Positions 51,287 through 60,178 of a DNA stretch of 64,000 bases are shown here, piece after piece. Each line of letters begins with the position of its first letter. Positions within the stretch are counted from its first letter, which is position 1. The notes under the pieces were generated by a model. It was not told the origin of the DNA and ran no database searches. It was given only the letters and a program-made list of their open reading frames with translations. A program made the translations under genes and the position numbers. This DNA comes from JADFOI01 sp965218935 (GTDB lineage Bacteria > Acidobacteriota > UBA6911 > RPQK01 > JADFOI01): assembly GCA_965218935.1 (NCBI GenBank), contig CBDCMH010000008.1:1-64000 (forward strand). Reading direction: 5' to 3'.

Positions 51287-52374
51287 TCTGAAAAAGCGCA
51301 TCACCCACCTCTGGGAGTATCTTTGACGTAGAGGGAAAACGGTCGGAGCTGGGGGATATCGAAGTGCGTATCGCTGATCCCGCCTTTTGGGGGAACCCCG
51401 AGGATTCACAAAAGCAACTTTTGAAGCGGCGAAGCCATTTGGAAGAGAGTCTTCAGTTGGCCGAGGAGTATCAAAGTTCCCTGGGTGATCTGGCCGCCTT
51501 GATCGAGCTGCAGGATGAGGGTGAAGACGTCACCTCCGATCTTCAGGAGGAGCTTTCCAGGCTGGAAAAGAGCCTGTCGGAAACCGAGCTGCAGACTCTT
51601 CTTTCCGGCCCTCACGATCGGAACGATTCCATCGTGACCATCCATCCAGGGGCCGGTGGGACGGAGAGCCAGGATTGGGCTGCGATGCTTTTGCGCATGT
51701 ACCTGCGTTGGGCTGAAAGGCGCGGCTATCGCACAGAAGTCACCGATTACCAGGCGGGTGAAGAAGCGGGGATCAAGTCCGTCACCTTTCTGGTGGAGGG
51801 GGAGTTCGCCTACGGTTATCTTGCCCCGGAAATTGGGGTCCACCGGCTGGTCCGGATCTCTCCTTATGATGCCGCTGGCCGGCGACACACTTCGTTCGCT
51901 TCGGTCTTCGTCACTCCGGAGGTTGAGGAAGAGATCGATATCGTGATTGACGAAAAGGATCTCAGAATTGATACCTATCGGTCCTCGGGGGCGGGCGGAC
52001 AGCACGTCAACGTGACCGATTCTGCGGTTCGTATCACTCACGGGCCCAGCGGAATTGTGGTGCAGTGTCAGAACGAACGCTCCCAGCATCGAAATAAAGC
52101 TACGGCCATGAAGATTCTCAAGTCCAGACTCTATGAAGTGGAGATGGAGAAGAAGAGGAAAGAGCTGGATCAACTTGAGGAAAATAAAGCCGAGATCGCC
52201 TGGGGAAGCCAGATTCGATCGTATGTGCTGCACCCCTATCGTCTGGTGAAGGATCATCGAACCAAGATGGAAATCGGAGATGTCGATTCCGTTTTGAATG
52301 GGCAATTGGATCCCTTCATCAACGAATATTTGAAGAAAAAGAGTGAAAAAAGAAGCAAGGTAGCCAAGTCGTAA
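51258..52374 (+). CDS. prfB: Peptide chain release factor 2, with programmed +1 frameshift
   Basis: The first 22 codons from ATG 51258 (MEDLQEHYNNLKKR) end at CTT TGA. A +1 shift over the UGA at 51324 continues the frame from GAC 51325 to the stop at 52374. The GGQ motif is in SSGAGGQHVNVTDSA, needed for peptide release. The stop-codon-recognition tripeptide position, usually SPF in RF2, reads SPY here (ISPYDAAGRRHTSF). The encoded protein is about 372 residues, normal for RF2. The gene starts within lnt. Confidence 0.95.
51311..51327 (+). promoter_or_regulatory. RF2 programmed frameshift site
   Basis: The SD-like GGGAG is followed by TAT, then CTT TGA C, matching the classical RF2 slippage site (CUU UGA C) with the internal Shine-Dalgarno at the usual three-base spacing. 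RF2 level thus autoregulates its own synthesis. Confidence 0.93.
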
Positions 52375-53100
52375 ATGGAAGATCCGGAAGAAGGTCAGAC
52401 AACAGTAGAGGAGCACGAACTGCCTGAGATCAGCTCCGAGCATCTGAATGAGCAGATCGAGTTGGTGCGTCAGCTGGCCCAGGCCGTACCGCAGGGTTTC
52501 CGTGAACCATCCCTACCCAGCTGGAAGAAGGTCCTGTACCCGGTTCTGGTTTTCGGAGTGCTTTTTTTCGTGGTGTTCCTGCTGATTTTCGACCGAAGCC
52601 GTAAACAGCTGATTTCCTCGGTGGGAGAGGGATGGAGCAGTGTCCGGCAAACCGAGATCCTTCGACTGCCTCCTCCTCCCCCCAAGGCTGTCCAAACCCG
52701 CACCGTGATTCCAACCGGGCGGGTCACTATTGGTGGGGCCGGAGAAGAAGAGGGGGGGGTACTTTTTTTGGATAGAAAACCCCCTGCGCTGGGGAAGGAA
52801 GAAGAGGAGGCTCCCACTCAAGCCGTTATCCTGGCCAAGAACTCCTTTAACGAAGGTGCCTACGATCTCTTGAGGGCTACATCGGAGATTGCCGGTGAGC
52901 TGATCGGGAACAAGATTTCCGAGTTCGAATTCCAAGACTGGCGACCGGTTAAGGACGATCCACCGGAGTCCTGGATCGATCTGGTTGTCAAGCGCCAGTC
53001 CGATGGAGAGCTGGTCCATCTGATCTGGTCGGTGAACACAGAAACGAAGAGGATGGCCCCTCTCAGTCAGGCCGCCCGGGATGTGGAAGCTTCTCGGTAG
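52375..53100 (+). CDS. Membrane-anchored protein of unknown function
   Basis: A 241-residue protein directly after prfB. The acidic cytoplasmic N-terminus (about 1-48) is followed by one membrane helix (LYPVLVFGVLFFVVFLLIF, about 53-71). A Pro-rich linker (RLPPPPPKAVQTRTVIPTGR) leads to a C-terminal globular domain (about 145-241). No family is recognised. A GAGGGGGGG run around 52752 is a possible indel hotspot. Confidence 0.65.
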   Translation: MEDPEEGQTTVEEHELPEISSEHLNEQIELVRQLAQAVPQGFREPSLPSWKKVLYPVLVFGVLFFVVFLLIFDRSRKQLISSVGEGWSSVRQTEILRLPPPPPKAVQTRTVIPTGRVTIGGAGEEEGGVLFLDRKPPALGKEEEEAPTQAVILAKNSFNEGAYDLLRATSEIAGELIGNKISEFEFQDWRPVKDDPPESWIDLVVKRQSDGELVHLIWSVNTETKRMAPLSQAARDVEASR

Positions 53101-53132
53101 AGCTCTCGCCGGGACCGTCAGGATTGCAAAGA

Positions 53133-53271
53133 CCTCCGGAATGTAGGAGGCACTCCTCAATGAGGCAGGGATCTCCGGAATGTGGGAGGCACCTCAGGTG
53201 CCGAATCCGAAACTCTGGGGCGGTTTGTGACCGTTCGGCACCTGAGGTGCCTCCTACATTCCGGAGGTTCT
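53133..53271. repeat. Inverted pair of GGCACCTGAGGTGCC-type repeats
   Basis: Two 40-bp copies in opposite orientation (53171-53210 and 53232-53271), and a partial third at 53133-53160, match the copy at 3291-3330. Together they can fold into a long hairpin between the upstream gene and the Fur-type gene. They are REP-like or serve as a terminator; no T-tract is evident. Confidence 0.65.
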
Positions 53272-53329
53272 TGCCACTCGCGATTCCTCTCCTTGGATGA
53301 ATGTCTCGAAGCTGCTAGAATTGCCTTAA

Positions 53330-54310
53330 ATGGGCCAGTCTTCGGAAATAGAAACATCCCAGGCCATCGAAGAGGAATTGGAGGTTTTTTCCCAATACCT
53401 CAAGAAGGGCGGCCTGAAAATGACCCGCCAGCGCCAGTTGGTGGTGGAGAGCTTCCTGTTGGCAGGGGGCCATCTGAGCACGGAAGAGCTCTACGAACTA
53501 GTCAAGAAGAAGGATGAGAAGATCGGCTTTGTGACCGTCTTCAGAACCTTGAAGACTCTGGCCGATTGTGGACTGGCCCGGGAAACCGTCCTTCATGACG
53601 GACCTACCCGATTCGAGCATACCTACAAGCGCCCTCACCATCATCATCTTGTGTGCGTCGAGTGTGACCGTACGATCGAGTTTCTGAGCCCTGACGAGGA
53701 ACGCCTTCACGAAGAAATCACTTCCGAGTACGGCTTCAAGCCGGTAGGCCATAATCTGCAAATCTTCGGAGTCTGTCCGGACTGTCAAAAGAAGCAGAAA
53801 ACCAGCCAGGAGATAGTGGATTCCGATTTGGTCTTTGCGCGAGACGCTCTAAAAATTGCTATGGCCACCGAAAGAAGAGGGATGAACTTCTACAAGACCG
53901 CCTCGCAAATCGTCACTCACGGGCCCACCAAAAAAACCTTTCTCAAGATGCTTGATGAAGAAAAGGGACATCTCAGTCGACTGCAAAAAGAGTGGCAACG
54001 GCTCATGAAAAAGGACAGGAACCTGCTGTCGGCGCCTGTTTTTTTGCATTTCGATTACGAAGCCCTGGAGAACATCTTTCCCTCCCGGACTGAGGTCAAG
54101 GAAAAACTGAAAACCAACATTCGCGAAGTCGATGCTCTTGAATTGGCGATGAAGATGGAGATGGAAGCCTGCCGATTCTTCACCGACTATGGCGATCGAT
54201 TCAATGACACCAAGGGCAAAGACATCTTCCTGCAGTTTGCCGCCGAGGAAGAGGAACACTACGAGTTGATCAAGGAAGAATACGACCGGCTAGTGCAGCG
54301 AAGAGGTTGA
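53330..54310 (+). CDS. Fur-family regulator fused to a rubrerythrin-like ferritin domain
   Basis: A 326-residue two-domain protein. Residues about 20-158 form a Fur/PerR-type metalloregulator: KMTRQRQLVVESF winged helix, FRTLKTLADCGLARE recognition helix, RPHHHHLVCVEC metal site and Cys pairs C109/C112 and C149/C152. Residues about 165-325 form a four-helix ferritin-like domain. Its metal ligands are Glu181, Glu211 and His214 (EEKGH), Glu277 or Glu279, and Glu307 and His310 (EEEEH), complete for a di-iron site. Fur proteins are normally about 140 residues. The fusion would link an iron or peroxide-reactive di-iron site directly to DNA binding; that role is inference. Confidence 0.88.
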   Translation: MGQSSEIETSQAIEEELEVFSQYLKKGGLKMTRQRQLVVESFLLAGGHLSTEELYELVKKKDEKIGFVTVFRTLKTLADCGLARETVLHDGPTRFEHTYKRPHHHHLVCVECDRTIEFLSPDEERLHEEITSEYGFKPVGHNLQIFGVCPDCQKKQKTSQEIVDSDLVFARDALKIAMATERRGMNFYKTASQIVTHGPTKKTFLKMLDEEKGHLSRLQKEWQRLMKKDRNLLSAPVFLHFDYEALENIFPSRTEVKEKLKTNIREVDALELAMKMEMEACRFFTDYGDRFNDTKGKDIFLQFAAEEEEHYELIKEEYDRLVQRRG

Positions 54311-54362
54311 TCGCCGGCCGAAGGCCGGTGGTTTGGGATTTTGAATTTGGGTTTTTGGATTT

Positions 54363-54397
54363 CCTCTGACCGGCGGCCTTTGGCCGCCGGTCAGAGG
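54363..54397. promoter_or_regulatory. Perfect 16-bp hairpin upstream of recJ
   Basis: CCTCTGACCGGCGGCC, loop TTT, then its exact complement GGCCGCCGGTCAGAGG, ending 19 bp before the recJ start codon. There is no following T-tract, so it is not a standard terminator for the upstream gene. It could control recJ translation, or be a REP-type element. A second shorter hairpin (CCGGCCGAAGGCCGG) lies at about 54314. Confidence 0.6.
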
Positions 54398-54416
54398 TGG
54401 TTGATAGAATTCCCAG

Positions 54417-56123
54417 GTGAAATTTCACTGGAGTGTTCTCTCGAGTTTTCCTGAGCAAATCCAAGCGCTTTCCACTCAGCTGGAGATTCCCCCTCTGGTA
54501 GCTCATCTGCTGCTTCAGCGGGGGTTTGAGGATCCTAATCAGGCTTGGAAATTCCTCAAACCCAGCATTGAAGACCTCCATGATCCGTACTTGATGAAAG
54601 ATATGGATCGTGTGGTTGATCGTATTCTTCAAGCCCGGGACCAGGGAGAGAAGGTACTGATCTATGGGGACTATGATGTCGATGGCATTACCTCTACCGT
54701 AGTCTTGAGGCGGGCCCTGGAAATGCTGGGCGCTTCGGTCGGGTTTCACCTGCCCCGGCGGCTGGAAGAAGGATATGGCGTTCAGAAGGATGTCCTGAAG
54801 AAGGCTTCTCAGGATGGGTATCGTCTGATCATCACTGTTGACAACGGGATACGGGCCTTTGAGGCAGCGGATGTGGCCCGTGAGTTAGGACTCGACCTGA
54901 TCGTCACCGATCATCATCTGCCCGATAGCTCCTATCCCAATGCCTATGCCATACTGAATCCCCACCGCGAGGACTGCGCTTATCCGGACAAGAATTTGGC
55001 TGCGGTAGGAGTGGTTTTCAAACTGGTTCAAGCCCTTTTTCGAACCGCCGGCAGAGAAGGAGTCATCCGCCATTTTCTGAAACTGGTGGCTATTGGAACC
55101 ATCGCCGACGTGGTTCCTCTGGTGGGAGAAAATCGAATCCTGGTTCGCTTCGGTCTGGAAGGATTGGCCCATCCGCAAAATACCGGGCTCAAGGCGCTCC
55201 TCAGTGGTGCCGGGATCCAGGGGAAAGTCGATTTTTCCGATGTGGGCTTCAGGCTTGCGCCGCGCATCAATGCGGTGACCCGAATGGGTGACGGTCGTGA
55301 GGTCGTAGATCTGTTCAGTGTCGATGATCAGGGCGATGCCCAGGCCATCGTGCAGGAAATGAACCACAAGAATGTGCTCAGGCAGCAGGAAGAAAAGCGT
55401 ATTTTGAGTGAGATTGAAGATCGTCTAAAGCAGGACCCCGAAGCCTTTGACGGCAAATTTTTGACGGTGGCTGGACGGCACTGGCATCGAGGGGTTATAG
55501 GAATCGTAGCCGCCCGACTGGCGGAACGCTTCTATCGTCCGGTGCTGGTCCTGTCCATTGAGGATTCCTTTGCTCAGGGCTCGGGAAGAAGTATTCCCGA
55601 GTTCAACCTGCTTGAGGTTTTCGATGAGTGTCGTGATCTTTTCGAACAATATGGCGGACATGCTCAGGCAGTGGGCTGCCGGTTGGGTGAAGAGTTTTGC
55701 AAACCCGGTAAAGTGGATGAACTGGCTCGCCGACTGGAAGACCATGCCTCAAAGAAGCTGCTTTCCGAGAATCTGGTTCCTTCCCTCCGTATTGAAAGTC
55801 TTCTCTCCAACCAGCAGGTGAACCTCCCCCTCTACGAAGCGGTCGAGCAACTGGCTCCTTTCGGTAGGGGAAACCCGGTCCCGGTATTTGCATCAAAAAG
55901 GATGAGCGTTGTGGGCGGGCCCTGGGTCCTGAAGGACCAGCACCTGAAGTTGCAGGTCCAGTGCAATGGCTCTCGGGTGGACGCCATCTGGTGGAAAAAT
56001 GGTGCTCTTGCGGATACCCTTACGGCAGGCTCTCAAGTGGATTTAGCCTACACCATGAGCCGGGACAATTACCTGGGAAAAGACAAGTTGTTGTTGACCA
56101 TCCGTGATATGCAGCTGCCCTAG
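54417..56123 (+). CDS. recJ: Single-stranded-DNA-specific exonuclease RecJ
   Basis: A 568-residue 5'-3' exonuclease of the DHH family: motif I VLIYGDYDVDGITSTVV, DHH motif in LIVTDHHLPDS, the KNLAAVGVVFKL block, and DHHA1 features in SGRSIPEFNLLEVF and YGGHAQAVGC. It acts in recombination and mismatch repair. The start codon is GTG 54417 within CCCAGGTGAAATTT. It ends convergently with the outer-membrane gene (4-bp overlap). Confidence 0.95.
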   Translation: MKFHWSVLSSFPEQIQALSTQLEIPPLVAHLLLQRGFEDPNQAWKFLKPSIEDLHDPYLMKDMDRVVDRILQARDQGEKVLIYGDYDVDGITSTVVLRRALEMLGASVGFHLPRRLEEGYGVQKDVLKKASQDGYRLIITVDNGIRAFEAADVARELGLDLIVTDHHLPDSSYPNAYAILNPHREDCAYPDKNLAAVGVVFKLVQALFRTAGREGVIRHFLKLVAIGTIADVVPLVGENRILVRFGLEGLAHPQNTGLKALLSGAGIQGKVDFSDVGFRLAPRINAVTRMGDGREVVDLFSVDDQGDAQAIVQEMNHKNVLRQQEEKRILSEIEDRLKQDPEAFDGKFLTVAGRHWHRGVIGIVAARLAERFYRPVLVLSIEDSFAQGSGRSIPEFNLLEVFDECRDLFEQYGGHAQAVGCRLGEEFCKPGKVDELARRLEDHASKKLLSENLVPSLRIESLLSNQQVNLPLYEAVEQLAPFGRGNPVPVFASKRMSVVGGPWVLKDQHLKLQVQCNGSRVDAIWWKNGALADTLTAGSQVDLAYTMSRDNYLGKDKLLLTIRDMQLP

Positions 56124-56788
56124 AAACGAAGAATCAGGCCCCCGCTGAATTCGAACTGGTGAGAGTAATTGGGTTCCTCGATGATCCAGCAGACACCGCC
56201 TACCCAGTAGGGGCTGCACCAAAAGCCGCTGGGATCTGATCTGATGTAAGTGGGAGTCCAGCGACCGGTAAGCCTGACTCCCAGATGCTCAGTCTGAAAC
56301 AACTTCACGCCGCCTCCCCCGGTGGTGGAAAATTTACTCTTGCTATCGACACTGTTTCCTTGGATGTCGTTGGGAGAGTATTGGGTCATTCCCAATCCAA
56401 TGAAAAGGAAGGGTCTGAGGGGGTCATTCGGTGCCCCAAAGTTAAAGGTAAACATGCCGTGGTAGTTTCGAACACTCATGTCCGTGATTTCCACTTTCTG
56501 TCCATCCGCAGCGCTTAACTCCATCTTGCTCCATTGTTCGCTGAATTGAAACCCGAAGCCGTTCATTTCACCGGCCAAAAGATCCGCCTGAAAACCCCAG
56601 GTAGGGCCACTCGTGGGAGTGATCTTGTCGATGAGTAAGCCACCGCTAATGTTATCGGGACCAAAGTTGATTCCTTCACTCAAGGTGTAGCCAAAGAAGC
56701 CGGTGAGCTCCATCTTGTAGTCCTGGGCCACCGCCCGTGGACTCAGAGCAAACATGAGCACCAACACCGCAAGAATTCTACATTTCAT
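56120..56788 (-). CDS. Outer-membrane beta-barrel protein (OmpW/opacity-like)
   Basis: A 222-residue protein from ATG 56788 (preceded by GAGGAG). The signal peptide MKCRILAVLVLMFALSPRAV then AQ is followed by repeated amphipathic strands (YKMELTGFFGYTLSEG, TWGFQADLLAGEMNGFGFQF, FNFGAPNDPLRPFLFIGLGM) and ends with Phe (FSGGLILRF), as barrel proteins do. It is an eight-stranded-type barrel of unknown substrate. A Cys pair (WCSPYWVGGVCW) is unusual and may form a disulfide. Confidence 0.7.
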   Translation of the reverse strand: MKCRILAVLVLMFALSPRAVAQDYKMELTGFFGYTLSEGINFGPDNISGGLLIDKITPTSGPTWGFQADLLAGEMNGFGFQFSEQWSKMELSAADGQKVEITDMSVRNYHGMFTFNFGAPNDPLRPFLFIGLGMTQYSPNDIQGNSVDSKSKFSTTGGGGVKLFQTEHLGVRLTGRWTPTYIRSDPSGFWCSPYWVGGVCWIIEEPNYSHQFEFSGGLILRF

Positions 56789-57007
56789 TTCCTGACTCCT
56801 CTTCTTCTGGTTCATTCAGATCGATTCAACTGCGGCCCATGATAGACCAGTAAACCACTTATCTGAAAGAGCGGGCGCGCCCAGGGTGCGGTAAATGCTC
56901 TGAATTTGCCCGATTTGGCGAGAGGCTCGGCCCTAAAGTGTTAAAATCCTGAGTTGGTAAGGGTCATTGTCTAAAGGTGCTTCACATTTCGATTCCAGAC
57001 AAGCTCT

Positions 57008-59365
57008 ATGAACCTCTCCAAGGTCGTTCGCCTCCTCTTGCTCTTTTGCATCCTTATAGCGGGTGCGGCCATCGTTTGGAGTTTTCTCTCCCGCCGCCAG
57101 GAAGGGAGGGTCCTTCCTGACGTCCCTATTCTCTCAGCCGACATTAGCCGCCAGACCACACAGTTTGAATACACCGAGCACAAGAGCGGAAAGACGGTGT
57201 TTACGGTTTACGCGGAGACCAGCACCGAAACGGTCAGCCAGGTTCACACGCTGAAGAATGTGACCTTTACTTATTATGACGAAGGCGAGGAGCCTTCCGA
57301 TGTCATCTCGGCTCAAGAAGCGGTCTATCGCATCCCGGAAAAGCAGATTGAGTTCTCCGGCGATGCCACCATTCAGTTGGCCGATGGCACCGAGGTGTTC
57401 TCAGATGAGCTCCGTGCCGACCTTGCTCAGGAAAGTGCCGTGATCCAACGCAGTTTTCGCTTCAAGAAGGGAAATATCGAGGGAAATGGCGAGTCCCTGA
57501 ACTATCTCTTTCCCCGACGGGAGCTTCAAGTGGAAAAGGGACTGCACTTGATGACCGATTCCGACTCAGGTCCGATCGAAGGGGAGGCTTCTCGGGCCGT
57601 CTATTTGCTTTCGGAGGGCAAAATTACCCTCAGTGGGGAGGCCTTGATCTCAGGGAGTGAGACCGATCTGAAGGCAGATCAGATGATTGTTTTTCTGACC
57701 CCGGAAAACCGAATTCAAAAAATCCTCAGCTCGGGTCGGGCCCGCCTCGAATCTGCTGCCTCAAAATCACTATCGGGTGATCAGATCAATGTGCTCTTCA
57801 ATCCTGCTGAAGGCCGAACGGACTCTGTTGAAGTTCTGGCCCAGCAGCCCAGGACCGCTCAAAGAGCCGTCTACTCGGAGCAGCTACCTGGGAGGCACTA
57901 CTTACTGGAGGCGAATCAGATTATCGTTTTCCCGAGCAGGACAGGGAACTTTCAGAGGCTGATCCTGGAGAGATTTGCAGCTCAGGGGGAGGTGCGGTTT
58001 CAGTCTCCTACCCTGGAAATTGAGGAGTCCAACTCCAACCAGATGGAAGGGCGCTTTTCCGAAAACGGGGAGCAGTTACAGCAACTCGATCTGCAAGGGC
58101 AGGTGTCGGTCACCCGAAAGTCCGATTCTCAGGCCTCGCTCCAGGAAAGACTGCGTAGTGAGGCATTGAGCCTGCGCTTGGGGCCGACTCAAGAGATTGA
58201 GCAGGCCAAAGCCACTGAAAATGTGGACTTGAGATTGGATGACGCGCAGGGTTATCGTCATCTCTCGGCTCGGGAATCTGTGGATGTGAGCTACCTGGAA
58301 GGGGTTCCTCAACGCATTGTGAGCAGGGGAGACAGCCAAATGGAAAGGGTGAGCCCTGACGAGAAAGCTGTTTTGAAAGCCACTTTGATCGATATCCGTT
58401 ATCGGCAGGGTCTTCTGGATCACATGACGGCCCAAGGGGGGGTGACTCTGGAATCAATCGATCAGGGGAAATCCAGATACACGAGCAGTCAGCGGCTGGA
58501 GGTCTCTTATCAGGACGAGAAGATGGAGCGGGCCATCCAGTCGGGTCATTTCCACTTCTGGGAGGGTACTCCTGCCACTATTGATGTGCAGTCGGATCAA
58601 GCCGTCTATGATCCCGGAAGCCAAAGAGTGACCATGACGGGACAGAGCCCGATACTCAAGTTCATGGATGCAAACAGCGGCGCTGGCGCGTCACCGATGG
58701 AGACCCGAGCCGAGCGACTCGAGGTGGATCCGCAGACCGGCGAGGTGAGCGCCTCTGGGCAGGTGAGAAGCTTCCTTCGAGAAGGGGACGGTCCGATTGT
58801 CATCACCTCGGGTCGTATGGAGGCCGATCCGAAGGGGGGGTGGATCAACTATTATTCCAATCCGAGAATCGTGCAACAATCCAACTCCATCACAGGGAAC
58901 ACCGTGCGCTACAATCATCGAGAGCAGCAACTGGTGGTGGAAGAGACCGTAGAGAGCTTCCTGATCCAGGAGAGCCCAACCGAGGAGAAAGTGTATAGGG
59001 TGGAAGCCGACCACCTGCTTTACAAGCGCGCCGACCTTCGAGCACGATACAAAGGAAATGTCCGGGTCAAAACAGACGATCTGATCGTCGATGCTCCCTT
59101 CGTGGACTTCGTTTTTGCGACAGCCGATCAGAACCAGCTCGAAGAAATTGTGGCCTGGGGAGGTGTGGAGGTTACGGAAAAAGATAGAAGCGCCCACGGG
59201 GATCAAGCGGTACATTATCCGTTGCAGGAAAAGATTGTCCTGACCGGAGATCCCGCCCGGGTCATTGATAGTAACAAGGACACGGTCACCGGTCGTCAAC
59301 TCACCTTCTTCATCGGAGATGAAAGACTCTTGATTGAAGATCCCGCTACTCCTGAGAAGCCATGA
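57008..59365 (+). CDS. LptC/LptA-like LPS transport fusion protein
   Basis: A 785-residue membrane-anchored periplasmic protein. An N-terminal helix (LLLLFCILIAGAAIVWSFL) is followed by an LptC-like domain, then several LptA/OstA repeats (GNIEGNGESLNYLFPRRELQ, GGWINYYSNPRIVQQSNSIT, AEGTEVF-type strands) and a C-terminal LptA segment (GRQLTFFIGDERLLIEDPAT). In E. coli LptC (191 residues) and LptA (185 residues) are separate. Here one chain could span the periplasm as the bridge. It overlaps lptB by four bases. Confidence 0.72.
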   Translation: MNLSKVVRLLLLFCILIAGAAIVWSFLSRRQEGRVLPDVPILSADISRQTTQFEYTEHKSGKTVFTVYAETSTETVSQVHTLKNVTFTYYDEGEEPSDVISAQEAVYRIPEKQIEFSGDATIQLADGTEVFSDELRADLAQESAVIQRSFRFKKGNIEGNGESLNYLFPRRELQVEKGLHLMTDSDSGPIEGEASRAVYLLSEGKITLSGEALISGSETDLKADQMIVFLTPENRIQKILSSGRARLESAASKSLSGDQINVLFNPAEGRTDSVEVLAQQPRTAQRAVYSEQLPGRHYLLEANQIIVFPSRTGNFQRLILERFAAQGEVRFQSPTLEIEESNSNQMEGRFSENGEQLQQLDLQGQVSVTRKSDSQASLQERLRSEALSLRLGPTQEIEQAKATENVDLRLDDAQGYRHLSARESVDVSYLEGVPQRIVSRGDSQMERVSPDEKAVLKATLIDIRYRQGLLDHMTAQGGVTLESIDQGKSRYTSSQRLEVSYQDEKMERAIQSGHFHFWEGTPATIDVQSDQAVYDPGSQRVTMTGQSPILKFMDANSGAGASPMETRAERLEVDPQTGEVSASGQVRSFLREGDGPIVITSGRMEADPKGGWINYYSNPRIVQQSNSITGNTVRYNHREQQLVVEETVESFLIQESPTEEKVYRVEADHLLYKRADLRARYKGNVRVKTDDLIVDAPFVDFVFATADQNQLEEIVAWGGVEVTEKDRSAHGDQAVHYPLQEKIVLTGDPARVIDSNKDTVTGRQLTFFIGDERLLIEDPATPEKP

Positions 59366-60106
59366 GCCCGGAAGAGTCCTCTCTCACGCTGGAAGCCCAG
59401 AAACTCGATAAGTCTTATCGCGGAAGAAGAGTAGTCAGCGATGTCAGCTTGACGATTTCCTCGGGAGAAGTGGTGGGGTTGCTGGGGCCCAATGGCGCCG
59501 GAAAGACCACCACCTTTTACATGATTGTCGGTCTGACGACTCCGGGACAGCGGCAGCGTACACTTGAATGGCCAGGAGATTACCTCCCTGCCTATGTACT
59601 TGCGGGCCAGACGAGGAATCAGTTATCTCCCCCAGGAACCCTCTGTATTTCGGAAACTCTCCGTGGAGGATAATCTCTATGCCGTTGCCGAGACACTGGA
59701 TCTTGCGCCGGGAATGGCGGATCAATCGGTTAGCGAATTACTGGAGGAATTTGGAATCGCTGACCTGAGAAAAAGTTTGGCCTACACCCTTTCGGGAGGT
59801 GAACGCCGACGTCTTGAGATTGCTCGTTCCATGATGATCAAACCGAAATTCATTCTCTTGGATGAACCTTTGGCGGGAATCGATCCGCTGGCCGTTTTGG
59901 AGATACAGCGCATCGTTGTTCAACTCAAGTCCAAGAACATTGGCGTCCTGATCACCGATCATAACGTACGGGAAACCCTGAAAATCACAGACCGGGCCTA
60001 CATCATCAACGAGGGAGCAATCTTTCGAATGGGAACTCCTGATCTGCTTTCCTCCGATATCGAGGTACTCAAAGTTTACCTGGGTGAAAACTTTAGATTA
60101 TACTGA
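59362..60106 (+). pseudogene. lptB: LPS export ATPase LptB with one-base frameshift
   Basis: The first frame contains Walker A LLGPNGAGKTTTFY and runs to TTPG. The ATPase should then read DSGSVHLNGQEITSLP, which lies in the next frame starting after an extra G in the GGG at 59544-59546. The second frame carries the Q-loop, signature LSGGERRRLEIARS, Walker B KFILLDEPLAGIDP and the His ITDHNVRETL. LptB is essential in most Gram-negatives, so a sequencing error is as likely as a real defect. Confidence 0.85.
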
Positions 60107-60178
60107 TTTACAGGGATAACACAGTGAGGAGGCTGTGAGTTTTCCGTCGTGTTGTGTTAGCGGTTTTAGAACGTCTCG

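Noticed and set aside
51406..52443. A 345-residue minus-strand frame opposite prfB
   Set aside because: Composition-driven shadow of prfB, which has the GGQ motif and frameshift site on the plus strand.
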